Source: Agrostemma githago
Taxonomy: Eukaryota > Streptophyta > Magnoliopsida > Caryophyllales > Caryophyllaceae
Length of the DNA: 64,000 nt
Direction: 5' to 3'
NCBI GenBank assembly: GCA_958450325.1
Contig: OY288243.1
Coordinates: forward strand, 48,624,878 to 48,688,877
Numbering within the stretch: the stretch's first letter is position 1; every line of letters starts with the position of its first letter. This document shows, in pieces, positions 22,171 through 33,450 of the stretch. The notes under the pieces are model-generated. The model did not search any database and was not told the DNA's origin. It was given only the letters and a program-made list of their open reading frames with translations. The translations under genes and the position numbers were made by a program.

Positions 22171-22848
22171 TGATTGGGGTCGGCAGCCTGTCAAGAGATC
22201 GCCTGCTGGGCAGGCCCTAGAAGAATTCCCGTCAAGCTCGGAAGGCCGGTCCCAGGCTAGAAGCTAAAACGAGCGTGAAAGCGCTAAGGATGGCAGTCGG
22301 CCGCTGGAACCATAAGCCGTCCCAGTCTGCTGGAACCCAGCAGCCGCTGCCCAAAGTCCGCCTGCCCTGGGGGAAGGCCCTGGTCGACAGGGTCAGGACC
22401 CTCCGGGGGCCCTCTCGTCATTTCGCCTAAGGTAATTAGGAATGGGTGGATGAGAGGCTGCCACTTGTCACTTTCTTATCCAACCATTCCTCTCCCACTT
22501 CTCTCTCTTGTGGGAAGGTATAAATACTCAACCATTTCCCACAAGAGAGGGGTTGGATTTTTCTCTCTCTAGACCCTTACTCCTAAAAGCGCCACCTAGC
22601 TCCTCACGAACTAGGTCTCTCAAGGCATTTCACAGGCTGACTTAGGCATCGGAGAGGGTTCCCTCGGACAACCTCCGAGGCCCTGTGCGTTCATTGTGCA
22701 GGGAGCAGGCCAACTCCGCCGGGAAGGTCCGATCCTGGGAGTGAGACGAAAGAGAGGTTCAAGGAAGTCAATCGATCAATTGTTCACCAGCGATCCAATC
22801 GCATAGCCCGGATTCAAGGCCGGGTTAATTGTTTCCGCGACCGGAACA
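22171..22848 (+). repeat. 3' LTR of element A
   Basis: Same ends and length as 10825-11502, TATA box at 22519-22526. About nine single-base differences from the 5' LTR, counted by eye. I do not see a strong polypurine tract immediately before it; the upstream bases are GGCGAAGGCCAAT. Confidence 0.95.
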
Positions 22849-23067
22849 GGAGGATCATCCATACTAATATAAGCTCAAGAACAATAAGAAAAGGAGTTTT
22901 CTTATTTTGCCCATTATTTCCTCCTTGTTTATGTAAGGAAATCTCTTCTTGTATCTAGTTTTTGTCATTTTATGTCATGCATGTAACTAGATCTTTATAT
23001 ACTAAATTAACAAGTAATTTAGTAACTAATTAGAGGAGTCTAATTAGAGGGTTATGAACCTTTCATC
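22849..23067 (+). repeat. Copia 3' LTR, right part (end uncertain)
   Basis: Begins with the second copy of GGAGG, continuing the copia LTR after element A. The end is placed at the first plausible CA (TTTCATCA) and could be several hundred bases further right. Confidence 0.45.
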
Positions 23068-24285
23068 AATAACTTCATAAACTCAAATGTTCTTACTTTA
23101 ATAATTAATATCGTTAAGGCCGAAAGTATTAGTTTTATAAATCTATATCGTTTACTAAAAATGTGGTATTAGTATGAACTAATATTTTCACTATTTTTAT
23201 ATAATGATATTTTTAGTAAAGTTTCTAAAAATAGAAGTTTCCTAAAATAGAAAGTTTCCTCTTTTAGAATATAAATGTTTACTTCTCTTATCCTCATATT
23301 ATTTATATTGATTTTATCTTTTGAATATCGATAATGACTTTGTTTTGGAGTTATGGAATAAGGACAAGTGTGAGGTTAGAGTAATATATTCTAGGGTTTA
23401 CGGTTTTGCCATCCACTATATGGCCAGTGTATCAGGAATCGTTACATTGGTTTTTGAACCGGGTGACAGGTATCCCGAGAGTTTTGTACATTTTGACCTT
23501 AAGCTTAGGCCTCGCAATAAGTCGCCGTCATAAGTTGAACTGGGTGACAGGTAATCCTAGGAGGGGTGTGCATTATCTTAAACTAGGGCCACGCATTTAT
23601 AAGTCGCCGCTCTATTATGGTTGAGTAGCCTAGTTAGAGACCGAAGTTTGATTTGTTTGAACTAAGTTCTCGAAGCTAGTTTTTAGTACTCTCCTAGTGA
23701 AAGTCTAGCCGTCTACACTACTCCTATCCATAACGCCATTTTGAATATTTTTATTATTATCGATATAATTTGGTTGCAGGTTGGCAAATGTTTTATGTTT
23801 TTTTCGAAAAACTCATTTTTATTATATTGTTTTGATACGTGAAGTTTTTCACTGAAAGTTTATTTTTATTATACTGTGTTTTACTGTTTTCCATTTTTAC
23901 TATTTTTCTATAATAGTAATTACAGTTTTAAAATCCTGTTATACGGCTAGGAGAACGTTGACGTTGCTCCCCACTGATTGTGGCTTTTATGTTTTTAACA
24001 TGGCAGGTATATGTGTTTTCCTTCGGGTGGGCTAGCGAGCAGTTATGGATCCTGCTTGTTTTAATCAGATCACTGTATTATGGATTGTTAAATCCCATTT
24101 TATGGATTTTATTTATTTATTTATTTTGTAGCCATTTTTTATTTTATGGCTTATGTATTGACTTACCATTTTTATTTAATCAAGACATAGCTACAGAGTG
24201 TTATAATCCCACTTCTACCTTGTTTCCGCCACTGTATTGCGTTAGAATTTCTAGGGGATTACAGAACGTACCACGGGACGATAGG
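23068..24285. other. Non-coding AT-rich stretch between the copia LTR and LTR B
   Basis: No gene is seen. It may be remaining copia LTR or unrelated flank. It contains the imperfect direct repeat at 23456-23612. The five bases before LTR B (24281-24285) are ATAGG; the matching target copy is not found in the window. Confidence 0.5.
23456..23612. repeat. Imperfect direct repeat of about 80 bp
   Basis: GAACCGGGTGACAGGTATCC ... AGGCCTCGCAATAAGTCGCC (23456-23526) is followed by GAACTGGGTGACAGGTAATC ... AGGGCCACGCATTTATAAGTCGCC (23537-23609). Two copies with several substitutions and small indels. Confidence 0.75.
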
Positions 24286-25277
24286 TGTGGACATGACGTA
24301 GGCCCTCCCTGACGCCGCCACGCGCGGGTTTTGGTAGGCGAATGAATCTCGTGCTGAGATTGTTCTCGGGTTCGAAATTTAAGTCAAAATGGAGTCGCCA
24401 CCGAATTTTGTGGTTATTCAGAACCATACGAGCCCACTCTATGTCGTCATGGGCTGTACACAAAGTATGGCCCACTTCGATTTCAGAGTTTATGGGGCTC
24501 GTCCCTTTGCATTGCAATATCGATACCGTTTAAACCGGCTTTCGTATATAGAATGACTCTCGTGCGCCAATGGTTTCGGGCATCCGGAAACCAAGGTTCT
24601 GAGTAAGAGGTGAGGGTACGTGTTGGGAAGCCCACTAAGAACACCCAACCCCGCCCGCACTTAGCGGCCTCTACTAAGACATCATTCGTGTTCGTGTACG
24701 CGCGCTAGTAAAATGACTAAATGATATGCAAACAACGTTTTCGGGCTAAGCATGTGAATTTTGCGTTAACTACGTCATTTAATGCATCTTGAATATGGTC
24801 GGAGTAATTTAGCATGCGAGGTTCATTTATAAAGTGATAAGCAAGTAAATAAACAAACTCGAAAGTAAATAACGTACAATTTACACGGGCGGAAATACAA
24901 CCCGGCCAATACAAAGATTACAAATAATATACAAACGGAATAACAAATAATAAAAGAATAGAGACGGACCCGTATATAGAATAAACCGTGAATTATGTAG
25001 ATGGACGAATCCCGATTAAATACACATTACGTTGTGTATTAAACGAAGGACGGAGACATAGGACCTAAGAATGACGCTAGCCCGATCCCATGCCTCGATG
25101 CCTTGTCCCGACTTATCACGTCGAAAAATCGATCAAAGTCGCTATAGTTTCGTGATATGTGTGAGTTTTGAAAAATAGGTTCACGTGATTGACTTTACAC
25201 GTGTCGACTAAAAGTCGTAAAAGAGACGAGGCTCGAAATGTGTGTCGAAGCTCTCGGATTTCTGGACTACAGGACCC

Positions 25278-25382
25278 ACTCGGTCGAGTCATGGTCTGAC
25301 TCGGTCGAGTGCGTCCTTAAAAAGGCTACTGCCCAGATTTATGGGTGCTACTCGATCGAGTAGCCTGCGTACTCGGTCGAGT
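25278..25382. repeat. Palindrome cluster ACTCGRTCGAGT in LTR B (site 2)
   Basis: Four 12-bp palindromes start at 25278, 25299, 25350 and 25371, spaced 21, 51 and 21 bases. Three read ACTCGGTCGAGT and one ACTCGATCGAGT. The intervening sequence CTACTGCCCAGATTTATGGG matches the spacer of the intron cluster at 28168-28347. Confidence 0.93.
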
Positions 25383-26109
25383 AGCCCCTGTACGAGTACC
25401 AACTCGTTCTATTTTTGTTCAAAATCGATGGTTGGCCAAATTAAACGCAAACATCGCACGATTTGAGTTTAATTCGGCTACCGGTGCTATAATCGCGTAT
25501 GCATGCGATTATAATACCGTTATCGGAGTTTTATGAAAATGTTTTCGCTAGATTAGAAATTTTGTATTAGTGACGAAATTGCATCCCTCTACGTCACGAC
25601 ATCGAAACTAACCCTTTCGGATTATGTGATGTCGGTTTTCGTGTCAACGGGTTCCGTACTAATAAAAATGGAATCAAATGCGTTCAACTATTATTAATCG
25701 CGATCACGTCACGCCCTTGAGTACATTGGGGCGGGGCTCCTCGAAAGGGCTCCACCTCCGTCGTTGCTCGTAAAGGGATTAGACGGACTTTAGGCGATCA
25801 TCATAGTCAAACGTATTTAAAACCGAATTTTAGTACTAGTATATATGTATACGCGGTATGATAGTGTGTTAGTAACGAAAAAAAATAAAAGTTAGCATAC
25901 TAGAAACAAAATGTTAGTGTTATGTTAAAGTTAGTGTTAGGATACTAGTATAGATATAATATAGATAATACAAAAAACGTAAATGAAAACAAAGTAGTAA
26001 GGATCGAGATGGGGTTTAGAACACCCTCAACATACATGCTTAGTAGGGACCTCAGAAATGGACTCGTAAATAACGACGGGACGCCGGAGTATCGAGGATG
26101 TACGCGAGT

Positions 26110-26113
26110 TATG

Positions 26114-26148
<35 letters not shown>

Positions 26149-26150
26149 AT
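26110..26150. repeat. GT-rich microsatellite in LTR B
   Basis: (GT)n followed by TATGTGTATGTGTATG. Confidence 0.9.
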
Positions 26151-26293
26151 TCGTCGGTTTTCGAGGAACGAGGGACTCGGTTTTTGTGTGTATTTGCTTA
26201 GGGTTGCTAAGGACTTGTAGTGTAGAGAGTAGGGCTGAAAATGTAGGGTAAATGTAGGTAAAAATCCTTGTCAAATGAGAGGGGGTCGTGGGG

Positions 26294-26301
26294 TATTTAT
26301 A
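26294..26301 (-). promoter_or_regulatory. TATA box of LTR B
   Basis: Minus strand TATAAATA within CTCTATAAATACCCC, 25 bases downstream of the promoter-proximal palindromes. Confidence 0.75.
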
Positions 26302-26325
26302 GAGTTTACCCCACGACCTAGGGTC

Positions 26326-26387
26326 ACTCGATCGAGTGCCCTAGAAAATGGGCATGATCCGGAAAATGACGCTCCACTCGACCGAGT
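26326..26387. repeat. Promoter-proximal palindromes of LTR B (site 1)
   Basis: ACTCGATCGAGT at 26326-26337 and ACTCGACCGAGT at 26376-26387, 50 bases apart, immediately upstream (minus strand) of the TATA box. About 400-460 bases into the LTR. Confidence 0.9.
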
Positions 26388-26785
26388 GGATCAAGAGGAT
26401 CGAGCTAAAATAGGAAGAAGTTGACCTTGTTGATTTGATTGATTCATTTGAATTTTGATTTGGGCGCCAGTTTCGAGAAGTTGAATTTGGCTGATTTGTG
26501 TGACGGGTTCGTCTTTGACCGGGTTTTGACCCGGTCGCCAAAAGATGGGTTTTATTTTTGGTGTCGGTTTTGGCCCAAATTAGTCTTATTTTGTTCGGAA
26601 CGACCCACTGGGCCTGAATTTGAGGTTGGTTTTGAGAGATTTGTACTCCGCTAAATGTCCACGTCGGATATTATTGATTGCGAGCCCATATTCGAGTATA
26701 CTAAGTCATGTTTGCGTCCGATCATCATCGGGTGTTTTGTCGGGAACTGCTATAGACACTAGCAGGCAAAATGCGGGTGTCTGCA

Positions 26786-26796
26786 GAGCCCCCACT
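26786..26796 (-). other. Polypurine tract of element B
   Basis: Minus strand AGTGGGGGCTC directly before the LTR start TGCAGACACC. The same tract, AGTGGGGGTTT, precedes LTR D at 34001-34011, and both are preceded by GACTTTCGCCTTGTCCAAGC. Confidence 0.85.
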
Positions 26797-27392
26797 CTGA
26801 CTGAGGCTTGGACAAGGCGAAAGTCAGAGTAGCTACCAGGCCAATCGCAGATTACGACCTGGCAGCCTTCCGGTCGGGTCGTTTATAGTCCAGTAGACTA
26901 GCGTGAAGGGCTCGCCAGCCATAAGCAGAGGGTCATACCTGTCCTGGTGATGGTAGCTCCGTGGGGAGTTAAACTTTCTCCTGAAGGTGTTGGTGTACCC
27001 GTATGCTGATACATCATTGCTCTGATTGTAGCATTCTGGGATAAATATTGACTCACGTTGGGGAGTAAAGTAGTTGTGCGAAGACTTGCATCCGAAGCCT
27101 GGGGTGTACCTGTATGCTGACACATAACAAATTGCATGTAACACATAGGCAAAATATCGACTCGTGCTGGGGAAAATATGCCGAATTTCGAAAAGTCGAA
27201 AATTTTGAAAGAGATTTTTTTTGAAGTTTTTATATCACAATATTTGTCACAGAATTTTTAGAAATTTCCAGGAAAGCTCGGGACGACTTGATTCCTATTC
27301 TGGGTTCTTGTCTGATATCAGGCTTGCGCATGCAAAGGGCCCAGGTTTGCTGAGGAGGCAAGGTAGTTAGGATTACAGTTAGGGTTTCTTAT
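26797..27392 (+). other. 3' UTR of element B and upstream region of its antisense gene
   Basis: No gene is seen. Contains two diverged copies of a word reading TACCCGTATGCTGATACAT (26996) and TACCTGTATGCTGACACAT (27107), about 111 bases apart, each followed by a WTAAATATYGACTCRYGYTGGGG-like stretch, so a two-unit tandem repeat. Confidence 0.6.
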
Positions 27393-27400
27393 TATAAATA
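27393..27400 (+). promoter_or_regulatory. TATA box of the antisense gene of element B
   Basis: TATAAATA, 66 bases before the ATG at 27466. This spacing leaves a normal short 5' leader. Confidence 0.7.
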
Positions 27401-27465
27401 TAGGTCTCCCTGCTTCAGTTTACTGTATCTCGAATCAAAAACTGAAGAAGATTCAAACCCCTGCC

Positions 27466-29318
27466 ATGGGTATCGATCATCTTACTTCGATACTTTTTGC
27501 CTGGTCTCAATATTTTCGGGACGAGGACAAAGTCCAACTGACCCAAATGGGGATTGTCAGTCTGTTTCCTCTTCGACGTCTGATAATTGATTCACACTTT
27601 TTGGACGCCTGCCTGTCGTTTTGGGATACTACCCATCACGTATTTGCGTTCCCGCGGGGAGAAATATGCCCTCTTCCCGAGGAGATTGCCGCTATCGGAG
27701 GTTGGAGCCCTGTCGCTCGTCCTGCTATCCCTCCGTTCTACCCGGACCCGAGAAGGAGGCTGAGGGATTTCCTGGGTCTGTCTCACGCTGAGACAGATCG
27801 AATGGTGCGGGGAAATACTGTTTTCCTCTTTGACTTAGCTGACAAGTTTATGAACAGTCAAGATGTAAGGGCTACCCCTTCTCATAGGCATAGGGCTTTC
27901 GCCTTTTGCATGCTACACCGCTACGTTTTTGAGGGGATGATGGATGTTGACTCATGCCTGGGTCAAATCAGGCTAATCGGAGTGGTTGACCAGATGGAGA
28001 CTGGTCATAGCCCTGCTTGGCTAGCCACTGGAGAAATCATCATGGGTCTGGATGCCAGGCGACTTGACCCGACCCGACAACTGATGGGGAGCACCCGTAT
28101 TCTGCAGGTATATGTCTTGCGATTTTCATTTTTTTAGTTTCGCGCGATTTCTTGAGGTCCGTAAGTCACTCGATCGAGTGGACCTGTCACTCGATCGAGT
28201 GACATCTTCGAAGTGCTTCTGCCCATCTTTGGAGGGCCTACTCGATCGAGTCAGATGTCATACTCGATCGAGTGGCACTCTCGACGAGCTTCTGTTTGCT
28301 TTTAGAGGGCCTTACTCGATCGAGTCAGACACTGTACTCGATCGAGTGGGCTGTAGCGGACCACTGCATTGCTCACGGATTTTGTATATACTTTTTGCAG
28401 GTTTGGTTGTCGGAACGTTTGTCGATCATAGAGTCCCCTCCGAGCATTCCCAACTACCGCAGCAGCCAAATCAGTTCGAGGGGGCGCCGGATAAGCTCAA
28501 GTCACCACATAAACCGAGCTTATTGGGATGAGGAGTTGGTGTTCCATGGTAGCCCTTTAATCAGGTGGACTGTCGCTTGGTGGTTCCTTTCTAAGCTGAC
28601 GAGGCTGGTCAAGAGGGACCAAGCCCGTTACTTGGTGATCCTGTCCCTTGACTGGACAGTTCACATTTACCCGGACCGCATCTTGAGGCAGTTCGGTTCG
28701 TTTCAGCGCATTCCTGAGACTGAAGCCATTATCATCGTCTCGCTCCAATTGACAGACGCTATGTGCGACACCTAGTTGCAGAGATAGTTTACTCGTCCTA
28801 CATGGACTATTCCCAACCCTTGCCAATCTGCTTAGGTTTCACGGGCTTACGAGAAATGGACTTCCGAGGAATCCGAGGAAGCTCGTAAAGCTCTGAAGGT
28901 CGATGAGGCCTTCGAACTGGTCCGTCGGGAGACGGCAAAGGACAATAGGGGATTCTTCGATGAGGGAGAGACCCCTGCTACCTTAGTCCGATTAGAATCG
29001 GTTCTTAAGTCACATACTAATACTCGAGCTAAAGATGCCGATGCTAGCGGCACGCGGGGGCGGCTAAGCCCCCAGACTGATTTGGAACGACGACTTGGGC
29101 CAAGGCTGGCGGCCCGGGACCGACTAGGTGCGCGTGACCGGCTCCCTGAGCCCGTGAGGGCCCGACTTGGGCCTATCGAGGTGGATAAGGACTCGAGTTC
29201 CAAGAAACGAGTTCGAGCTAAGGAGGTTCCTGTGGTGATTCGGGAACGCTCTCCTTCACGTCGTCGTCAGTGGACAGCCAAGGAGGCCAAGGACAAGAGG
29301 AAGGGCAAGATGCCCTAA
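27466..29318 (+). pseudogene. Antisense gene of element B, mobile-domain-like, spliced
   Basis: Antisense to the pol of element B. Exon 1 27466-28107 starts at ATG, encodes HVFAFPRGEICPLPEEIAAI and ends CTGCAG|GTATAT. The intron 28108-28400 ends TTTTTGCAG. Exon 2 (28401 on) starts VWLSERL and runs open to TAG 28773-28775; more in-frame stops follow before coding resumes from about 28836 to TAA 29316-29318. The resumed part has a lysine/arginine-rich nuclear-type tail (SPSRRRQWTAKE, KDKRKGK). The disrupted stretch 28740-28835 may be a frameshift or a third intron. The core resembles the aminotransferase-like plant mobile domain / DUF7745 group, by motif only. It is homologous to the antisense gene of element C (55380-56917), with the same intron position. 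Confidence 0.72.
28168..28347. repeat. Six ACTCGATCGAGT palindromes in the intron of antisense gene B
   Basis: Perfect 12-bp palindromes start at 28168, 28189, 28240, 28262, 28314 and 28336, spaced 21, 51, 22, 52 and 22 bases. This makes a 73-bp unit with two palindromes, in nearly three copies. All six lie inside the intron 28108-28400. The unit is homologous to 25278-25382 in LTR B. Confidence 0.95.
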
Positions 29319-29726
29319 ATACCGAGTCCTTAGTTTTTTATTTTTTAAATATTATTATTATTTATTTTGGAGTGTCGTGTGTTTTTTTGTTTTTGTAATT
29401 TTTTGAATTCCTGCATTTTGTAATTTTCCCGAGTTTATCAGGGCTTTTTTTTTATAATTAATAAAAGAAGTTTATTATTAAACTGCTCCTGTCTTTTCTT
29501 GATTGCACTGGTTGTGCGCTTTTGAGGGGCTGCCTACGTATCCGCAATTAACGGAATCAAACCAAACGTAGTTCAAGCTCTGTAAATTTGCAATCTCGAA
29601 TTACACCAAGACTATTGGTTCAAGATGTTTTGTGACAGTAGAATAAGTAATTCTAGCTCATTGACTTGCTTTTTTTGTAAAATAAATGATTTTGATTAAA
29701 AAATTGCTAATGACATTGAGAAAAGG
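29319..29726. other. Short AT-rich gap between antisense gene B and pol B
   Basis: No gene is seen. It contains TTTATAATTAATAAAAG and would form the 3' end of both converging transcripts. Confidence 0.55.
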
Positions 29727-31451
29727 CTAAGGGTAGTAACGCTTCAGCTGGTCCAGGTTGGTTGGGTTGACGAACTCATTCCCGTCCAGGTCCGTCAGCA
29801 TTACTGCTCTTCCTGATAGGATCTTCTTTACCAGATATGGCCCAGCCCAGTTGGGTTTGAACTTTCCCCTTGGGTCAACTGGTAGTAAGGCTCGGACTGA
29901 CTTAAGGACTAGATCTTCTTCTTTTATATTTGTGGGCCTTTCCCTTTTGTTGAAGGCCCGTTGGATCCGTTTCTGATAGATTTGGATGTTGTTGAGGGCA
30001 CGGGACCGTTGTTCGTCTAGTTGAACCAACGAATCATACCGTGCTCGAACCCAGTCAGCTTCGGGTACTTGACTTTCTAGCAGAATTCTGAGGGACGGTA
30101 CCTCTAATTCAACTGGTTGGACTGCCTCCATCCCATAAGTTAGGTAATACGGTGTCGCACCGGTTGCGGTGCGAATTGACGTCCGGTATCCCCACAGGGC
30201 AAAAGGTATTTTATCGGGCCAGTCCCGATAATTATCAGCCATCTTTTTGAGTATGGTGACAATTGTTTTATTGGCCGCCTCTACTGCTCCATTCGTTTGA
30301 GGACGGTAGGGCGAGGACGTGTGCCTTTGAATTTTGTATTTAGTCAGCAGGGCTGCGGTCTCAGCTTGGAAATGAGTCCCGTGATCACTGATAAATTCAT
30401 GTGGGATTCCATACCGACATATTATTTTGTTCTGGATAAACTTGGCGACATGTTTAGCGTTGAGAACGCGATATGATTCAGCTTCGACCCATTTGGTGAA
30501 GTAGTCGATAGCTACTAAGATGAAACAGTGTCCGCTAGTACCGGAGGGATTTATCTTCCCGATTATGTCGATACCCCACGTCGAGAACGGCCAAGGCGAC
30601 GTCATGGTGTAAAGCAGGGATGACGGCATATGTTGCACATTGCCGAAGATTTGACAGTTATGACAATGTTTGACATATAACTGGCAGTCAGCTTCCATGG
30701 TATTCCAGTAATACCCGAGCCTCATAATTTTTCGGACCAGCATGTGAGCATTCATATGTGGGCCATTTTCACCATCATGTACTTCAGCCATAACTTTTTC
30801 GGCCTTATATTTATCAACACAAAGGAGAAGAGCCCCCTGTGCCGTCTTTTTGTACAGTTGCCCGTCATCAGTACGAATGAACTGGGTGGCTAGCCTCCGT
30901 AAGGCTCTCTTGGCTCGACCCTTAGTCCCGGGAGGATACTCTCCGTTTGTCAGGTACGTTAATACAGCCTGGTACCAAGGTTCGGGATCAGTTATCTCGA
31001 TGTCTTCAATGTTGTGAATGTATGCCGGCTCGGACCATCTTTCGACGCAAATTGGCATACTGGTCACGTGGTCGGGAATATTCAGTAAAGATGCCAATTT
31101 TGAGAGTGCATCTGCAAAGTGATTTTCTTCCCGAGGCAGGTATATGTACTCCACCTTTTGGAATTGTTTCTCGAGATCCCTTACTCGTGCCTGGTAGGCC
31201 ACGAGATTAGCATTCTGAGTTTTTCATTTTTGAAGTGCTTGGTTAATGACCAAGGACGAATCGCCATGTACCCGAAGATTTGTGATCCCCAGATCGGCGG
31301 CGGCTTGTAGCCCATGAATGCATGCTTCGTATTCGGCTGCATTGTTGGTAACATCGAAGTCCAGTTTGATGGACAAGGGAGTATGTTCTCCTCTTGGTGA
31401 AATTAGAAGGATCCCGACTCCGAACCCTCGAAAATTGGATGCTCCGTACAA
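29727..31451 (-). pseudogene. Pol of element B: archaeal-type RNase H and integrase, 5' truncated
   Basis: On the minus strand it begins inside the second RNase H (NNAAEYEACIHGLQAAADLG, VHGDSSLVINQ, 31451-31224). A TGA at 31221-31223 is in frame. The frame continues with the RNase H end (REENHFADALSKLAS), then integrase: HMNAHMLVRKIMRLGYYW, CHNCQIF, D in WGIDIIGK, D in FISDHGTHF and E in NGAVEAANKT. The end TNLDQLKRYYP at 29727 corresponds to the normal end of Tat pol. Reverse transcriptase, protease and gag are absent, because the element is cut at about 31454 where element D begins. Confidence 0.92.
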
Positions 31452-31515
31452 ACCAAACCCAACCTAAGCCAAGAATTCGAAACGTAAACTAATAAACACG
31501 AGTAAGGATACTCAC

Positions 31516-32438
31516 CAGACCCTGCACAATGCGGTGAGAAACGTGTAGGTCAGGACGAAACAACAACTGGTGACCGTCCCAGTCCTGGGCCCACTCAGGA
31601 TCATCGTAACCGATCTCCTCGTCTTCTGGTACGGGAATCAGGACGTGAGCCCTCCTAGAAAGCGTCTCGGGAAGCCTCCGCTTCCTTACCCTATCAAAGT
31701 CGGCCTCTGGATCACGATGCTGCGACGAAACGCTTCGTCGTCTTCTGCGGATCCCGTGGGGATTCAGTGAACTCGTCCCAGCGGCCTCGCCACTAGTACC
31801 AACCGTAAAAGCTCCCTCAGGATGCTTGGTATCACCTCTAGCTACAAAACCAAGCAAAATACAAAAAAAACCATGCCTCAAGCCCGGCTAAAGCAGCTTA
31901 AACAGGTCAAAATAACGTCAAAATTTCGGATAAAGATATCAAAATTCCGAAAAGCCCGCTAACACCTATTTTTGACCTCGATCACAATGGAGGCGGTTTT
32001 GGGAAAATCTGGCATCGTTATGACGCCTTTTGGTCCGTCGTAAGTCACACAAAACCTCACTGAGGGCCCTAAAGGCCATTCTAGCTCACAAAAATGGACA
32101 AAGGATTCACCCACATCATCACAAACTCTGATTGAGCAAGATTGAATAAGACAAGTATGGGAAGTACCAAGAAAATGGTCCCTAACCCTAAGCATTTCGA
32201 GTCTATTTCTATAGGAAGCCATGGCCATACCTTAAAGTACCCTATCAAGCTTACAACAACCCTAACAATCTCTATTCAACCCTAATTTAACAATGGGATT
32301 AAGCACAAACATCGAAACATAGCAAATTTAAAATACCCAAATCGATTTTCTAGGGTTTCAACAAAATCAACCCACATTCAATCAAATTAAGTAAAATCGA
32401 TAATAGACGAGTAAAGAACACTTACCCGGAGTCGACAT
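31516..32438 (-). pseudogene. Antisense gene fragment of element D, two exons
   Basis: Exon 1 is only 13 bases: ATG at 32436-32438, reading MSTP, then a donor CCGG|GTAAGT. The 585-bp intron ends TTTTGTAG at 31841. Exon 2 (31840 to 31516) keeps the frame, has a basic stretch (GIRRRRRSVSS) and an acidic/aromatic region (PEDEEIGYDDPEWAQDWDGH), and ends at a donor GTGAGT. The rest would lie beyond 31454 and is lost at the junction with element B. The family is not recognised, but the position (antisense, before the 3' LTR) matches the other Tat copies. Confidence 0.55.
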
Positions 32439-33173
32439 TCTCACGTATGGCAAGAATCAAGACGGAAATTGGTTAGAAAAATTGAGGAGGCGATATTGAG
32501 GCGAAAGGGGCGACGTGTTTGAGTTTTGGGACAAATAAAACAAATCCCCCAACCTTCGCTGACTTAAAGCAAACCCGACCCACAAGAATCCGGGTGCCTC
32601 AGGTCGCGCGTCCAAAGCCTGGACTGCTAAAGACCATGCAGCTGAGGATTGGGGCGCTGAGAAATAGGAGTCCCACTATCCAGCACAAGACTAAGACGTG
32701 AACAAACGAGGCTTAATATCCAATATACGCAAAACACGCACCCTTTAAACAAGCAAACGAACAACGACGAAGCAATTACTAATTGATATCACTAAAGCAT
32801 ACTTACAGGCTGACCCCGGACAAAAGGCAATAATAAAGCAAGCATAAAGGATCACGACCAACGAAATGCTCGCGCTTGACCGCGTGACGAAACAAACAAA
32901 ACAAATCTAAAATCCCTCAGCACTCAAAGCAATCTGTTAGTCTAAAGCAATCCCAAAGTACTCGAAGCAATCTGTTATCCTAGCAAGTCCCTAAGCGCTC
33001 AATTTACATCCCAGGGGGATTATTATTTTAACACATTCCCGGAAAAATTAACTAAGCAAATGCAAGCCTAAGAACTAATGCAAACACCATTATGCACTTG
33101 TTAAGAGCTTACACATCAACACTAGTAATTTAAAGGCAAAACAATCACTAAATCCAAACAACCACTCATCAGT
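32439..33173. other. Element D region without a gene
   Basis: No gene is seen; 32870-33000 contains loose repeats of AAAGCAATC and CTCAAAGCAATCTGTTA. Confidence 0.5.
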
Positions 33174-33407
33174 AGACCAGGGTTAGTCAGAAACTAATCC
33201 GAAGAAAGCAATAGACCAGGGATAGTCAGAAACTTTCCCGAAGAAAGGAATAGACCAGGGATAGTCAGAAACTTTCCCGAAGAAAGCAATAGACCAGGGA
33301 TAGTCAGAAACTTTCCCGAAGAAAGCAATAGACCAGGGATAGTCAAAAACTTTCCCGAAGAAATCAATAGACCAGGGATAGTCAGAAACTATCCCGAAGA
33401 AAGCAAT
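33174..33407. repeat. 39-bp tandem array, six copies
   Basis: The unit starts AGACCAGGGATAGTCAGAAA at 33174, 33213, 33252, 33291, 33330 and 33369, an exact 39-base period. Each unit contains the inverted words GGGATAG and CTTTCCC. Confidence 0.97.
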
Positions 33408-33450
33408 AGTCCTGGAATGGATGTGATCCTATTCCGAAGAAAACAAAAAT

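Larger units (their letters stand above)
10825..22848 (+). mobile_element. Tat-lineage Ty3/gypsy retrotransposon A, complete
   Basis: 12,024 bp with 678-bp LTRs at both ends and a 5-bp duplication GGAGG (10820-10824 and 22849-22853). The order is LTR, primer binding site, gag-pol with two RNase H domains (typical of the Tat lineage), a GC-rich tandem array, an antisense spliced gene, a second antisense ORF, LTR. By eye the two LTRs differ at about nine positions, roughly 1.3 percent. With an assumed 6.5e-9 substitutions per site per year that would be near one million years. It is the youngest large LTR element in the window. Confidence 0.95.
1..23067 (+). mobile_element. Ty1/copia LTR retrotransposon, 5' end outside the window, split by two insertions
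   Basis: The host element of the left block. Its open reading frame is already running at base 1, so the 5' LTR, primer binding site and start of gag lie outside the window. The visible order is gag, protease, integrase, reverse transcriptase, RNase H, which is the copia order. A CACTA transposon (2404-7579) splits the reverse transcriptase and a Tat element (10825-22848) splits the 3' LTR. The gag and RNase H ends look like the Tork/Angela group of plant copia elements, but this lineage call is tentative. The right end at about 23067 (…TTTCATCA) is a guess, because no 5' LTR is available for comparison. Confidence 0.8.
24286..26785 (-). repeat. 3' LTR of Tat-like element B (minus strand)
   Basis: Read on the minus strand it starts TGCAGACACCCGCATTTTG at 26785 and ends CATGTCCACA at 24286, about 2500 bp. 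The start follows a polypurine tract (AGTGGGGGCTC, 26786-26796). It shares blocks with the solo LTR 35711-37962 and LTR D: GGCCGCTAAGTGCGGGCGGG, CTCTTACTCAGAACC, TCGGTGGCGACTCC and AACCCGCGCGTGGC. A TATA box is at 26294-26301. The 5' LTR is missing. Confidence 0.88.

Noticed and set aside
31959..32228. A 90-codon minus-strand ORF
   Set aside because: It lies inside the inferred intron of antisense gene D.
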